Shown piece by piece: positions 1 through 8,444 of a stretch of 45,865 bases of DNA (position 1 is the stretch's first letter; each line of letters opens with the position of its first letter). The notes beneath the pieces are model-generated. The model saw nothing but the letters and a program-made list of their open reading frames with translations, made no database searches and was not told the DNA's origin. The translations under genes and the position numbers were made by a program. Source of the DNA: Nodosilinea sp. LEGE 07298 (GTDB lineage Bacteria; Cyanobacteriota; Cyanobacteriia; Phormidesmidales; Phormidesmidaceae); contig NZ_JADEXE010000015.1 of the NCBI RefSeq assembly GCF_015207265.1, positions 1 through 45,865 on the forward strand, in the 5' to 3' direction.

Positions 1-414
1 CGTGCAGTCGTTCTTCGAAAGGCGACCACTGCTACAGCGCTCATGAACGGGGGTGCTGACCTTCTCTCAGACCCTGCAATCCGCCAATCTAGCTGTCGCG
101 TCACCTCTATGTACTTGACATTTGATACCCAGGGGCTAGCGAACCGGTTCCGCAGGCATTGGGCAGACTGGTTCACCTTTCTGTCCCAGCCTGAGGTCAA
201 CCCAGACAACAATGACGCTGAACGGGGGCTACGCCCCGTGGTAATTCATCGCAAAGTCACGGGTGGTGCTCGCAGCGATTGGGGCGCTCATCTCGTGGCC
301 ATGATGTTCAGTTTTCTCGAATCCATGCGCCGTCAGGGTAAAAACGCCGTCGACCACCTCTTTGAACTCATCGCTTCATCAGGGTGCTCGCCCCCAGCTC
401 TTTTACCGGGTTAA
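1..414 (+). CDS. IS66-family transposase, C-terminal part (partial)
   Basis: The frame is open from the first base of the window, so the gene begins outside it; an internal ATG lies at 43. From about base 130 onward the protein reads like the end of an IS66-type DDE transposase: the 'NNDAERGLRP' motif holds the last catalytic Glu, and it is followed by 'GGARSDWGAHLVAMMFSFLE' and a short C-terminal tail. The first 40 or so residues do not resemble the family, so the element may be rearranged upstream. Its last bases overlap the end of the opposite-strand nuclease stub, which suggests that the element truncated that gene. I could not identify the terminal inverted repeat. Confidence 0.75.
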   Translation, partial: RAVVLRKATTATALMNGGADLLSDPAIRQSSCRVTSMYLTFDTQGLANRFRRHWADWFTFLSQPEVNPDNNDAERGLRPVVIHRKVTGGARSDWGAHLVAMMFSFLESMRRQGKNAVDHLFELIASSGCSPPALLPG

Positions 415-737
415 TCCTGCGTCTCTGGAGGCTTTCTCATTACGCCTCTCTTGTTGCTGTGACTAGTTACGCTTTGCCAAACCCCTGAGAGAACCTTTAT
501 CTGGTTAGTTTCTAAAGCGCTCAAAGTCCAACTTCCACGACCGCTTCTCTGCCGTTTAACCTGATGACACTCTGTTCTACCATCTCGAGAAACGAAAAAC
601 TCGAAAGCATCTTCTCCAGGCTGCTCTAGTCTTATGGAATCTGCTTTCTCTTCCATGACATCAATCATGTTGAAAACAGTCCATCGACCTTCATATCGGT
701 TGCCGAGTTTATCGGCTTCTCCTCCAGGTAAGGGCAT
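411..737 (-). pseudogene. Cap4/DUF4297-type nuclease domain, N-terminal stub of a defence gene
   Basis: Only 108 residues remain. They match the start of the dsDNA endonuclease domain that opens many large antiphage ATPase proteins: 'PGGEADKLGNRYEGRWTV' at residues 4-21, a central 'EFFVSRDG', the catalytic-looking 'CHQVKRQ' near residue 60, then 'GSWTLSALE'. Full-length relatives continue for hundreds of residues into an NTPase or sensor region. Here the frame ends after about 35 non-matching residues, exactly where the IS66 fragment ends. I infer a defence gene truncated by a transposon. The nuclease family is recognised from motifs, not from a search. Confidence 0.6.
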
Positions 738-857
738 GATCTTTGACTTGATGAGGTGGAAGTGAGTTAAGAACAGATATATTATCAGTGGATCTTAGCT
801 CACTACCTAATGATTCAGTCGAGAGGCGTTCACCGTTTAGTAGTCAAATCATGCTGA

Positions 858-1982
858 TAAGTAGCTAGGCGCAATTAAACATAAAACGTTCCAGTAGGTA
901 ATCTCCAGCTTGACTGCGCGTCTCCATACCCTCAATGACGGTTATGGCCAGGTCATATTCGTTATCAAACATCTGGCCAGATATCTCGTGACATTTTAGC
1001 TGCCGCCATTGAGTTTCAATCGGATTCATCTCTGAGCAGTAGGGCGGTAAAAAGAAGATGAACAGACCCTGCTCCTGCCACCGAGGCCACTGCTGCCGAA
1101 CCAAGCAACTGGTGTGAAGTGAGCCGTTATCCTGCACAATCACGGTAATGCGTCCCGTCTGAGCCAAGGTCTGTGAGGCCTTCTGAGCCACCCAATCCAT
1201 GACCTGGATATAGCTCTGCCCCTTAAAGCCGCCTTGAGAGAGGGCATACTCGAACCCTTCTCCGGGTTGCCATAATCCCAAGATACTAATCCGACGGCCA
1301 TGGCGAGTCGGCGTTTGCTCCATGCTCTTCTGCTCGCCAATGGGACTATAGCTGTAGCTGACCAGACTCCAGAGGCAAAACCCAGCTTCATCGAGGTATT
1401 TGATATCGACTAGACCCTCCTCAGCCGCCAGCACCAGAGTCTCTAGGTCGGCCTGCTTGAGGGCTTTTTTGAGCGGGTCTTGCTTCCGTTTATGGCTGTG
1501 TCGGGTCCGTTTCCACCGATATCTTTTTTTTGAGCAATCGTCGCAGTCGGTCGCTGCTCAAGTCCACTAAACGCTCTTGCTTGAGCTTTTGAGCTAATTG
1601 TGCGCTGTTGTAGGTGCGCGACTCGTCATCCAAACACGCCGTCAAATAGGCTAGATCTGACGGCTGCCACTTGGGTTTCGCACCGCGCCCAGGGGCTTCC
1701 CATAACCCGCCCAAGCCATCGTTCTCCCAGCGGCGTAACGTTGCTCTGACGGTCTGCTGTTGACACTGAAAGATCTCAGCGATAGCCGGGACGTTTAGAC
1801 CTTGGGCATTCAAGCGCAGCATGTGTGCCCGGTCTCGGGTCCGATGAGGAACCGTCTGAGCTTGCCGCAGTTCGCTTAACGTGCGATCTTCTTCCTCGGT
1901 CAAACTGATGCGCAATGGGGCGGGCATAAGGGGGCTTTCTGGCTACCCTCTTATCTTACGTTTAATTCAAACCCCCTACTTA
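858..1982 (-). mobile_element. IS630-family insertion sequence, complete with TA target duplication
   Basis: The two ends are inverted repeats of one pattern. The left end is taagtag, 8 variable bases, then aattaaacataa; the right end, read inward on the other strand, is taagtag, 8 variable bases, then aattaaacgtaa. The outer TA at 858-859 and 1981-1982 is the expected duplicated TA target, leaving an element of about 1.12 kb. This is the normal size for IS630, and it holds one transposase gene in two frames. The element sits 4 bp from the stop codon of the neighbouring TetR gene and so spares that gene. Confidence 0.85.
865..1927 (-). CDS. IS630-family transposase, two frames joined across an A8 run
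   Basis: The N-terminal frame (1490-1927, 145 residues) holds paired helix-turn-helix domains. The C-terminal frame (865 to about 1520) holds the DDE catalytic domain, with 'YLDEAGFCLW', 'VQDNGSLHTS' and 'PPYCSEMNPIE' supplying the acidic residues. The frames meet at eight consecutive A residues (T8 at 1524-1531 on the plus strand). Reading seven A instead of eight restores a continuous family-like sequence through 'RYRWKRTRHSHKRKQDPLKK'. The split could be programmed slippage, as known in several IS families, or a one-base insertion that killed the gene. As written, the first frame ends 14 codons after the A run. Confidence 0.8.
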
Positions 1983-1986
1983 CTCG

Positions 1987-2580
1987 TCAAGTCTCTGATG
2001 CTGACGTTAATAGCAAATTCAGAGCACGACGAACATAGGCGTTCCAGGGCTCTGAAGCAGGAGGAAAGATCAGCGCATACAGCATGATGCCGCTCATGGT
2101 GTCGAACACCAGCCCCGGATCTAAATCTGCGGTCATCTCCTGTCGAGCTTTTGCCCGCTCAATGACAACGGCAAAGGCTTCTCGGCGAGGCTGGAGATAC
2201 TTGTCCCAGTAAATCTGAGCAAAATTTGAATTGCTGGCCGCACTGCTGATAATCATCGCCACGGTTTGTCGTCCCAGCGGGGTCAGCGAAATCTGGGCGG
2301 CGTTTTCGATCAGCGCCTCCATATCCGCCCAGAGACTGCCGTTATCGGGAATCACCACCTCTTCTCGCAGGCTTTCGATCGCATCGGCCACCAGTTCTTC
2401 TTTGCCGCTGTAGCGACGGTAGATGGTGGTTTTGCCGACCCCGGCGCGGGAGGCGATCGCCTCAATACTCATCGCCTCAAAACCCACTTCTGCCAACAGT
2501 TCCAGCGCCGCCTTCAACATCTTTTGGTGAGCAGCGGCACTGCGGGGTCGTCCTGGGGATTTTTTTTGGGCATCAGTCAT
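1987..2580 (-). CDS. TetR/AcrR-family transcriptional repressor
   Basis: This 197-residue protein is of normal size for a TetR regulator. The basic N-terminus 'KKSPGRPRS' leads into the DNA-binding helices, with 'EAMSIEAIASRAGVGKTTIY' and 'RRYSGKEELVADAIE' at about residues 35-70. The rest is an all-helical ligand and dimer domain. The gene is divergent from the COQ4-like gene, with only 44 bp between the two start codons, and an imperfect palindrome lies in that gap. Autoregulation and control of the neighbour are therefore likely. The ligand is unknown. An IS630 element begins just past the stop codon. Confidence 0.9.
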   Translation of the reverse strand: MTDAQKKSPGRPRSAAAHQKMLKAALELLAEVGFEAMSIEAIASRAGVGKTTIYRRYSGKEELVADAIESLREEVVIPDNGSLWADMEALIENAAQISLTPLGRQTVAMIISSAASNSNFAQIYWDKYLQPRREAFAVVIERAKARQEMTADLDPGLVFDTMSGIMLYALIFPPASEPWNAYVRRALNLLLTSASET

Positions 2581-2596
2581 AGCAGGTATTATAATT

Positions 2597-2613
2597 TACG
2601 AAACAGTATCGTA
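2597..2613. promoter_or_regulatory. Candidate TetR operator between TetR and COQ4-like genes
   Basis: TACGA, 7 bases, TCGTA forms an inverted repeat in the 44-bp gap between two divergent start codons. Its position, 12 bp before the COQ4-like start, suits repression of both genes. The assignment is inferred from position and symmetry. Confidence 0.45.
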
Positions 2614-2624
2614 TCGAAATATCT

Positions 2625-3113
2625 ATGAGCCAGAGTCCTCTCTATATCGATAAGGGCAGCACCCAAACCCTGCGAGAAGGGTTGGCGGAATACTATGCCC
2701 TTAATCCCCACATTACTGACCCAGCCTCGCAACCGCCGGACTTTGCCCAGATCCTGCGCGCCCACGATGTTGGCCATGTGATCTACGGCTGCGACACGGG
2801 CATGCACGACGAGCTAAAAATTCTGCCGCTGTTCTGGTGGACGAGTGAGTGCACGTTTCAAACCTATCTGGAGATGAAAAATTCCCCGGCTGTGGATTTG
2901 ATGTACGCCGACATGATTAAAGATAAGGGAACGCTCTGGTTGTACAGCTCCATTTTGAGGGTGCTGCCGGGGGTAATTTTGGAGCTGATTCCGATTTGGC
3001 TCAAGACCCGCGATCGCTCGAAACTGCTTCCATTTCTGGAGTTTGAGCCCTTGCTCGATCGCCTGCTGCTGGAGATTCGCCAAGAATTTGATTTGCTACC
3101 GTTGATGAAATAA
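2625..3113 (+). CDS. COQ4-like protein
   Basis: This 162-residue protein carries the COQ4 metal-binding signature HDxxH-x11-E, here His47, Asp48, His51 and Glu63 ('HDVGHVIYGC', then 'MHDE'). In eukaryotes COQ4 acts in ubiquinone ring modification and assembly of the CoQ complex. Cyanobacteria make plastoquinone rather than ubiquinone, so the substrate here is uncertain; a role in quinone or other lipid chemistry is possible. The C-terminal half is amphipathic and helical, as in the family. No clear Shine-Dalgarno sequence precedes the ATG. The adjacent TetR and its candidate operator suggest ligand-induced expression. Confidence 0.75.
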   Translation: MSQSPLYIDKGSTQTLREGLAEYYALNPHITDPASQPPDFAQILRAHDVGHVIYGCDTGMHDELKILPLFWWTSECTFQTYLEMKNSPAVDLMYADMIKDKGTLWLYSSILRVLPGVILELIPIWLKTRDRSKLLPFLEFEPLLDRLLLEIRQEFDLLPLMK

Positions 3114-3203
3114 TTCATGCGGCAACCAGCCCATAAGTCAGACGTCTCCACTCATTCTACGAACCGTCGCAGTTACGCGCGTTAGGACAGCCTAGCAGGT
3201 ACT

Positions 3204-4139
3204 TCAAGAGGGGTTCATCCCAACTGGCGGCTCAACTCCCGGCAAATTAGGAATTTCTGTTCTCAGAATTTCTAGAAAGCTCTGTAGCCGACGGGGTTGG
3301 TACGACTTTGACAGGGACGCCACATGAATCGGCAATTTTGGTGCGCGCCACTGGGGCAACAGGTCGATGAGTCGTCCATGATTTAAGTCCTCTTCGATGA
3401 ACCAGCGCGGCAATACGGCAATACCCAAACCTGCTAGCACCGCTCGGTGCAGGGCGAAGATGTTATTCGTCACCAGCCGTACTGAGGGTGACACCACGAT
3501 CGTCTTACCTGATGACTTAGATAGAGGAATACGCCCACCTTCGAAGGGTTCAAGGGCCACACAAGGCCATATCTCTAGATCACCAGGTGACTTAGGTTGA
3601 TGATAGACCTCTAGCAATTCAGGTGCCGCCACCATTAGACGCTCCACTTGCCCCAACGGTTCTATGGTGAGTGACTCATCGGGGACGGAGCCGATCTTAA
3701 TCCAGCAGTCACAGCCGACTTCAGCAAAGCGGATATTGCGGTCTTCCAGCTGCCAGGACAAGGATAGGAGGGGATGTTGTTTTTGAAACTGAAAGGCAGT
3801 ATCCGCTAGGTAAAGCTGCCCTAAAGCTATGGGAGCGACGACTTTGAGCTTGCCGCGTAGCGCGTCTTCTGTCTCTAAATGCTTCTCCTCCAAAGCCTCC
3901 CAGCTGTCGAGCAGGCGTCGAGCATCCGCCAGCAGTTCGGCTCCAACGGGTGTGAGTGACAAATCATGGGTAGTGCGTTGCATCAGTTGAGCGTTGAATC
4001 GCGACTCCAATTCGGCTAGCTGACGACTGACGGACGGCTGAGACAAGCCCAAGTCTCGCGCTGCCGCACTGATGCTGCCAGCATCCGCAATCCGCACGAA
4101 CGTTTGCAGTAGGGTTAGGCGATCTAAAGACTTGCTCAT
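3204..4139 (-). CDS. LysR-family transcriptional regulator
   Basis: I chose the ATG at 4139, which begins MSKSLDRLTLLQTF and gives 311 residues; this is the usual LysR start, with the HTH 'AGSISAAARDLGLSQPSVSR' at about residues 20-40. A longer frame reaches 4181 but adds only a non-conserved leader and would run through the inverted repeat upstream. The remainder is a LysR substrate-binding domain of the CrgA/PA2758-like type. The gene is divergent from a PRISE-type reductase, and LysR proteins commonly control the divergent neighbour. The inducer cannot be told from the sequence. Confidence 0.9.
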   Translation of the reverse strand: MSKSLDRLTLLQTFVRIADAGSISAAARDLGLSQPSVSRQLAELESRFNAQLMQRTTHDLSLTPVGAELLADARRLLDSWEALEEKHLETEDALRGKLKVVAPIALGQLYLADTAFQFQKQHPLLSLSWQLEDRNIRFAEVGCDCWIKIGSVPDESLTIEPLGQVERLMVAAPELLEVYHQPKSPGDLEIWPCVALEPFEGGRIPLSKSSGKTIVVSPSVRLVTNNIFALHRAVLAGLGIAVLPRWFIEEDLNHGRLIDLLPQWRAPKLPIHVASLSKSYQPRRLQSFLEILRTEIPNLPGVEPPVGMNPS

Positions 4140-4154
4140 ACGTGAAGAGAATAA

Positions 4155-4188
4155 CAGATATTTTTGCCACTCGTCTACCAAATATCTG
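4155..4188. promoter_or_regulatory. Inverted repeat, candidate LysR binding site
   Basis: CAGATATTT (4155-4163) and AAATATCTG (4180-4188) are perfect 9-base inverted arms separated by 16 bases. They lie in the 93-bp gap between the LysR start (4139) and the reductase start (4233). LysR sites are interrupted dyads placed just like this, so joint autoregulation and control of the reductase is the natural reading. Confidence 0.6.
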
Positions 4189-4232
4189 GCGATGCTGCAA
4201 TAGTGGATTCAGACGCAGCTAAGGAGTTAAAG

Positions 4233-5282
4233 ATGAGCCAGAAAAAAGCACTTGTTGTTGGTGCCTCAGGCGGCATTGGCCAGAATCTAATTCAGTATTT
4301 GTCTGAATTGGGTGAGTGGGAAATTGTAGGTCTTTCTAGACGCAAACCCAGCTTCAAAAGTAATGCTCATTTCATCTCGGTAGATTTGCTCAACCAGGAT
4401 GATGCGCAGGCCAAGCTGGGAGAACTGACTGACATCACCCATATCTTCTACACCGCTTTCTATGGAGGGCCAACGTTCTCAGGCCCGGTGGCAGAAAATC
4501 TAGCCATGCTGACCAATGTAATAGAAACGGTGGAGCCGATCGCGCCTCTACTGGAGCGCGTCGTACTGATTCAAGGCGGCAAGGTGTATGGCAGGCAGTT
4601 GGGACCATTCAAGACCCCTGCGAAAGAATCAGACCCGCGTCACATGCCGCCAAACTTTTACTTTGACCAGGAAGACTTTTTGACGGCTAGAAGCGCTGAC
4701 AAAAATTGGAGTTGGACTGCTTTGCGAGCAGAAGCCTTCTGTAGCGAGATTGTCGGTATTCCAAGCTTGCCGTTACTGATCGCAGTGTATGCGACTATCT
4801 CCAAAGAACTTGGACTACCGCTACGTTTTCCGGGTATGCAAGCGGCCTATGATACCCTTGTTCAGGTAACGGATGCTGGCCTGCTAGCAGAGGCGATGAC
4901 GTGGGCGGCAACCTCCCCTGGAGCGGCGGATGAAGCGTTTAACCTGACCAACGGCGATGCGTTTCGCTGGTCAAACCTCTGGCCGCAGTTCGCCAAATTC
5001 TTTGACATGGAGTACGCCCCGCCTCAAGACATTTCGTTAGTCGAGGTGATGGCCGACAAAGAGCCTCTGTGGAAACGCATCGTCGAAAGATATGGGCTCG
5101 AAGCTCATTCACTGCAAGAGCTAGCAATCTGGCCGTTGGGTGATTTTCTCTTTCACTGCAACTGGGATGTGCTGCTGAGTGCGACTAAAGTTCAGCAAGC
5201 TGGATTTCACCAGGTTGTAGACAGCGAAACGATGTTCATGCCGCTGTTTCAGAGATTCCGCGATCGCCACATCATTCCCTAA
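4233..5282 (+). CDS. PRISE-like atypical SDR (progesterone 5-beta-reductase/iridoid synthase family)
   Basis: The start is the ATG at 4233, preceded by AAGGAG at 4221; a longer frame from 4164 lacks such a site and would cross the LysR operator. The 349-residue protein opens with the NAD(P)H-binding 'VVGASGGIGQNLIQYL'. It then shows the family's distinctive blocks: 'HIFYTAFYGG', 'IQGGKVYGRQLGPF' with the catalytic Lys, and 'PPNFYFDQEDFL' with the catalytic Tyr region. PRISE enzymes reduce activated C=C bonds of enones using NADPH. In this setting it may reduce a reactive carbonyl compound. It is divergent from a LysR gene and followed by an aldo-keto reductase. Confidence 0.8.
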   Translation: MSQKKALVVGASGGIGQNLIQYLSELGEWEIVGLSRRKPSFKSNAHFISVDLLNQDDAQAKLGELTDITHIFYTAFYGGPTFSGPVAENLAMLTNVIETVEPIAPLLERVVLIQGGKVYGRQLGPFKTPAKESDPRHMPPNFYFDQEDFLTARSADKNWSWTALRAEAFCSEIVGIPSLPLLIAVYATISKELGLPLRFPGMQAAYDTLVQVTDAGLLAEAMTWAATSPGAADEAFNLTNGDAFRWSNLWPQFAKFFDMEYAPPQDISLVEVMADKEPLWKRIVERYGLEAHSLQELAIWPLGDFLFHCNWDVLLSATKVQQAGFHQVVDSETMFMPLFQRFRDRHIIP

Positions 5283-5417
5283 CTGAGAACCCAAGTGGAA
5301 AATCATCGACTTGCATAATGCTCTGGCTAAACCGCCGTTTTTATTGCTGGCTTTACTCACAGCAGGCCAGGAGCTATCTCAAAGTACAAACTCAACACTT
5401 ATGGAGAAAACCAAATC

Positions 5418-6242
5418 ATGAATGCTTCATTACAAACTGCACCCCAGAAGACATTTCAACTCGGCGGTGAACTTGAAGTCAATCGTCTCGGCTATGGGGC
5501 CATGCGGCTGACCGGGCAACCCGGCAATTTTGGTCCTTATCCGCAGTGGCAGCAGGGAGTCGAACTACTACAACGAGCGGTCGAACTCGGGGTGAATTTG
5601 TTTGATTCAGCCAGAGCCTACGGTCCCCAATGGGCTGACAAACTCGTCGGCGAAGCGCTGTTTCCCCATGCCGATCAGGTGGTGATTGCGACTAAAGGCG
5701 GCATTGACAAGGCTGCTCCCGATCGCATTGTGGTTGACGGTTCCCCCGCTACCCTGACCCAGCAGATCGACGAAGCCTTGACCAATCTGAAGGTTGAGCG
5801 CATTGATCTGTTCCAGCTACATCGAGTCGATCCGCAGGTTCCGATCGAGGAATCGGTTGCTGCCCTCCGAACGGCACAGGTGGCTGGCAAGATTCGCTTT
5901 ATTGGCCTTTCCAATGTTGACCAGACACAGCTAGAGCGGGCACTGGCGATCGCACCCATTGCCTCAGTGCAAAACCGTTTCAACCTGGCAGAGCAGCAGC
6001 AGGATGCGCTTGTAGACTTCACCGCTGAGCGCGGTATTGCGTTCATCCCCTACGGGCCGTTAGGGGCACACCCGATGCGTCAGGGGGCAGCCTTGCCGAC
6101 TCGAACAGCCCTGGCCTGGCTCCTGCGCCGCTCACCCAACATCATCGTGATTCCCGGTACAACGTCCATCGCTCATCTGGAAGAAAACATGGCAACCTGG
6201 GACGTCATCGAAGCTGAAACGGCCAACCAGCTAACGGCCTGA
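5418..6242 (+). CDS. Aldo/keto reductase
   Basis: The 274-residue protein is an NADPH-dependent carbonyl reductase of the AKR superfamily. Three of the catalytic tetrad are clear: Asp63 and Tyr68 in 'FDSARAYG' and Lys93 in 'IATKGG', and the His lies in 'LFQLHRVD' near residue 135. The cofactor-binding end shows 'IPGTTSIAHLEENM'. Ser replaces the common Thr after Asp63. The protein ends about 10-20 residues earlier than many relatives. A GGAGA ribosome site lies just upstream. It follows the PRISE gene on the same strand after 135 bp, so the two reductases may be co-expressed. Confidence 0.92.
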   Translation: MNASLQTAPQKTFQLGGELEVNRLGYGAMRLTGQPGNFGPYPQWQQGVELLQRAVELGVNLFDSARAYGPQWADKLVGEALFPHADQVVIATKGGIDKAAPDRIVVDGSPATLTQQIDEALTNLKVERIDLFQLHRVDPQVPIEESVAALRTAQVAGKIRFIGLSNVDQTQLERALAIAPIASVQNRFNLAEQQQDALVDFTAERGIAFIPYGPLGAHPMRQGAALPTRTALAWLLRRSPNIIVIPGTTSIAHLEENMATWDVIEAETANQLTA

Positions 6243-6289
6243 CGCCTATCAGTCTGTTCCCTGATCGATCTCTAGATAAGGAAACCACC

Positions 6290-6883
6290 GTGATTAATCA
6301 ACGTATTAGACCAACACTTTTGGCTTCCATGGCGCTGGCTGCCTTGGCAACAGCCTATCCTACGGCTACTTTAGCCAACAGTCCTGAACCTCAGTTCACG
6401 GCTGAGTCGATTTCCACCGATCATCAAAGGCCTGATCCACTGGCTCAGATTCGGGCGGAGCATGTCATGATTTCGACTGGCGATTATGACGGCACAATTG
6501 CCTGGTATCGTGACAAGCTTGGCTTTCAAATTCTTCAAGAATGGACGGTGCCTGAGTTCGCCGACGTACAGCTCGCCTATTTACAACTCAATGGCTTCAT
6601 CATTGAGGTCGTTAGCACACCCAATGCTTTTCAAGCGGAGCAAATCCCGGCTGATTTGGTAACCGCTTTAAGCGATCGCGGCTTTGGCCATCTGGCCTTC
6701 CTTGCGGCTGATGTGGATGCTGTCGCAGCAGAACTAGTTGCCCGAGGCGTGCCACTGGTTGTGCCGCCTACGAGCTTTCCAGACGCTGGGCGCAGGTTAA
6801 TTTTCATTCAGGACAACAACGGCAACTACATTGAGTTTCTGACACCGCTATCTGCCTATGAAAACCATGGCACTGTGCAGTAG
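6290..6883 (+). CDS. Exported VOC-family (glyoxalase/bleomycin-resistance fold) protein
   Basis: Translation probably begins at the GTG at 6290, with AAGGA about 10 bases upstream. Residues 1-29 look like a signal peptide: Arg6, a hydrophobic core 'LLASMALAALATAY' and a likely cleavage after 'TLANS'. The mature part is one VOC module, with 'AEHVMISTGDYDGTIAWYRD' at its start and 'FIQDNNGNYIEFLTP' at its end; the His and Glu are at metal-ligand positions. The family isomerises, cleaves or sequesters small reactive molecules. Export to the periplasm is unusual for a glyoxalase-like protein. It lies 47 bp after the aldo-keto reductase, probably in one transcript. Confidence 0.82.
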   Translation: MINQRIRPTLLASMALAALATAYPTATLANSPEPQFTAESISTDHQRPDPLAQIRAEHVMISTGDYDGTIAWYRDKLGFQILQEWTVPEFADVQLAYLQLNGFIIEVVSTPNAFQAEQIPADLVTALSDRGFGHLAFLAADVDAVAAELVARGVPLVVPPTSFPDAGRRLIFIQDNNGNYIEFLTPLSAYENHGTVQ

Positions 6884-6944
6884 CTGTCTTGACTGGAGCC
6901 TCAAGGACATCCATCACCTATCCAATAGGCTTATAGGGTCCATT

Positions 6945-7655
6945 TCAGAGCCGATCCTGTAGTTTTGCCACCATTTCCGTCCGGGCCGTCACCTCTAGCT
7001 TGCGGAACATTCGCTTCAACGCCTGCTTAACTGAGTTTTGCGTAATCCACAGCTCCGCGCCGATTTCAGCATTGGTCAGGCCTTGAGCTACCAGACTGGC
7101 GATTTGTCGCTCTCGGGGGGTGAGCCGTTTCGTGAGTGAATCGGATAGGAAGGAGGGCGATCGCCGCAGCTCCGCCAAACAGGCCGACACGTGGCTGCAC
7201 ACCGCTCCCAAATTCGCTAAATCCATTGGGCCAAACGCCGGAGTTTCACCGACACGGGCGAAGTGAATTGTCCCGACGAGCTGCCCCCGCCCCACAAGTG
7301 GCCCGGTCATGATGTGCTCATGGTCATATTCCGAACAGCACCATTGATAGAGAGCGGTGTGCTTCCACTGGCCCTGCGGCACTACTAATTCTTCGTGAGC
7401 TGGGGCGTGGTTTGCCATCACGTAGCACATGACTGGATCGACTGCTCTGCCCAGCTTCTCGTACCTTTCCACAAAGGCATCCGAAACACCTACGACGTCG
7501 AATCCGGCCAGGTTCTGGTGTTCATCCAGCAGGTAAATGCCCCAGCGCTGCACACCAAACGGTTCGCTGAGACCATCCATTAAGCGATGGCGCAGGGCCT
7601 GCTCAGTGGAGGCAGTGGCGATGCTGTGAAACAACGAATGCAGAGAGTTCACCAT
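6945..7655 (-). CDS. GAF-like/autoinducer-domain LuxR-family regulator
   Basis: The 236-residue protein has an N-terminal sensory region (about residues 15-160) with a GAF-like pattern, including 'MTGPLVGRGQLVGTIHFARV'. The C-terminal LuxR helix-turn-helix starts at 'LTPRERQIASLVAQGLTNAE' and continues through 'ELWITQNSVKQALKRMFRKL'. The gene is divergent from the DJ-1/SnoaL/LanC-like cluster with a 96-bp gap, so it is the likely regulator of that cluster. No AHL synthase gene is seen nearby, and the signal is unknown. Confidence 0.85.
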   Translation of the reverse strand: MVNSLHSLFHSIATASTEQALRHRLMDGLSEPFGVQRWGIYLLDEHQNLAGFDVVGVSDAFVERYEKLGRAVDPVMCYVMANHAPAHEELVVPQGQWKHTALYQWCCSEYDHEHIMTGPLVGRGQLVGTIHFARVGETPAFGPMDLANLGAVCSHVSACLAELRRSPSFLSDSLTKRLTPRERQIASLVAQGLTNAEIGAELWITQNSVKQALKRMFRKLEVTARTEMVAKLQDRL

Positions 7656-7751
7656 AGAATTGCCGAAAGAGTACCCAGTTGAGGACTATCCAGGGCTAGA
7701 AGCACTACCTACAATCGTTCCACGCTCAACAATTTCAGACAACGACAAAAA

Positions 7752-8441
7752 ATGGACAAGATTCAGATTGGCTTTCTCATTTATCCCAGCGTGATTCAAC
7801 TGGATGTGATGGGGGCCTATCAGGTGCTGGCCTTTCCACACAATACCGACGTCCATCTGATTGGGAAGACCCTGACCCCTATTGTCAGCAACGAAGGGGT
7901 GACCCTAACCCCCACCGTCACTCTGGAGACTTGCCCGCCCCTGGATGTGATCTGCGTGCCCGGCGGTGGCATGGATCAGGTGGAGGCAATGAAAGACTCG
8001 GAAATTTTGAATTTTCTCAAACAGCAGAGTGCCACCGCCCAGTATGTCACCAGCGTTTGCACGGGCTCGATGATTCTGGCCGCGGCGGGGCTATTGCAAG
8101 GTTACAAAGCTACCTGTCACTGGGCTTTTCGCGATCAGCTTGCTGCCCTTGGCGTAGAAGTTGTGCCGCAGCGGGTGGTGATTGACCGAAACCGCATCAC
8201 TGGCGCTGGCGTCACCTCCGGCATCGATTTTGGGCTTGCACTTTTGAGTTTGCTCTGCGGTGAGCAAATTGCCAAAATGGCTCAGCTGATGATGGAATAT
8301 ACTCCTGAGCCACCGTTTGACGCAGGCACCCCTGAAACCGCAGGCGAGGAGGTTATGGAAGCGTTGCTCCAGGTAGGTAAGCCTTTGGTGGATGCCTTTT
8401 GGGCGCAAACCCAGGCCACAGCAGCCCAGCTAAAGGTGTAA
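7752..8441 (+). CDS. DJ-1/PfpI-family protein, isocyanide-hydratase-like
   Basis: This 229-residue protein has the DJ-1 fold with the nucleophile Cys103 in 'SVCTGSMILAAAGLL' and Asp18 in 'VIQLDVMGAY'. That pairing is characteristic of cyclohexyl-isocyanide hydratase (InhA). The C-terminal block 'GAGVTSGIDFGLALLSLL', then 'EYTPEPPFDAGTPETA', also fits that subfamily, which converts isocyanides to N-formamides. Glyoxalase III-type activity is the alternative. It is the first gene of a likely three-gene transcript facing away from a LuxR gene. Confidence 0.85.
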   Translation: MDKIQIGFLIYPSVIQLDVMGAYQVLAFPHNTDVHLIGKTLTPIVSNEGVTLTPTVTLETCPPLDVICVPGGGMDQVEAMKDSEILNFLKQQSATAQYVTSVCTGSMILAAAGLLQGYKATCHWAFRDQLAALGVEVVPQRVVIDRNRITGAGVTSGIDFGLALLSLLCGEQIAKMAQLMMEYTPEPPFDAGTPETAGEEVMEALLQVGKPLVDAFWAQTQATAAQLKV

Positions 8442-8444
8442 TCA

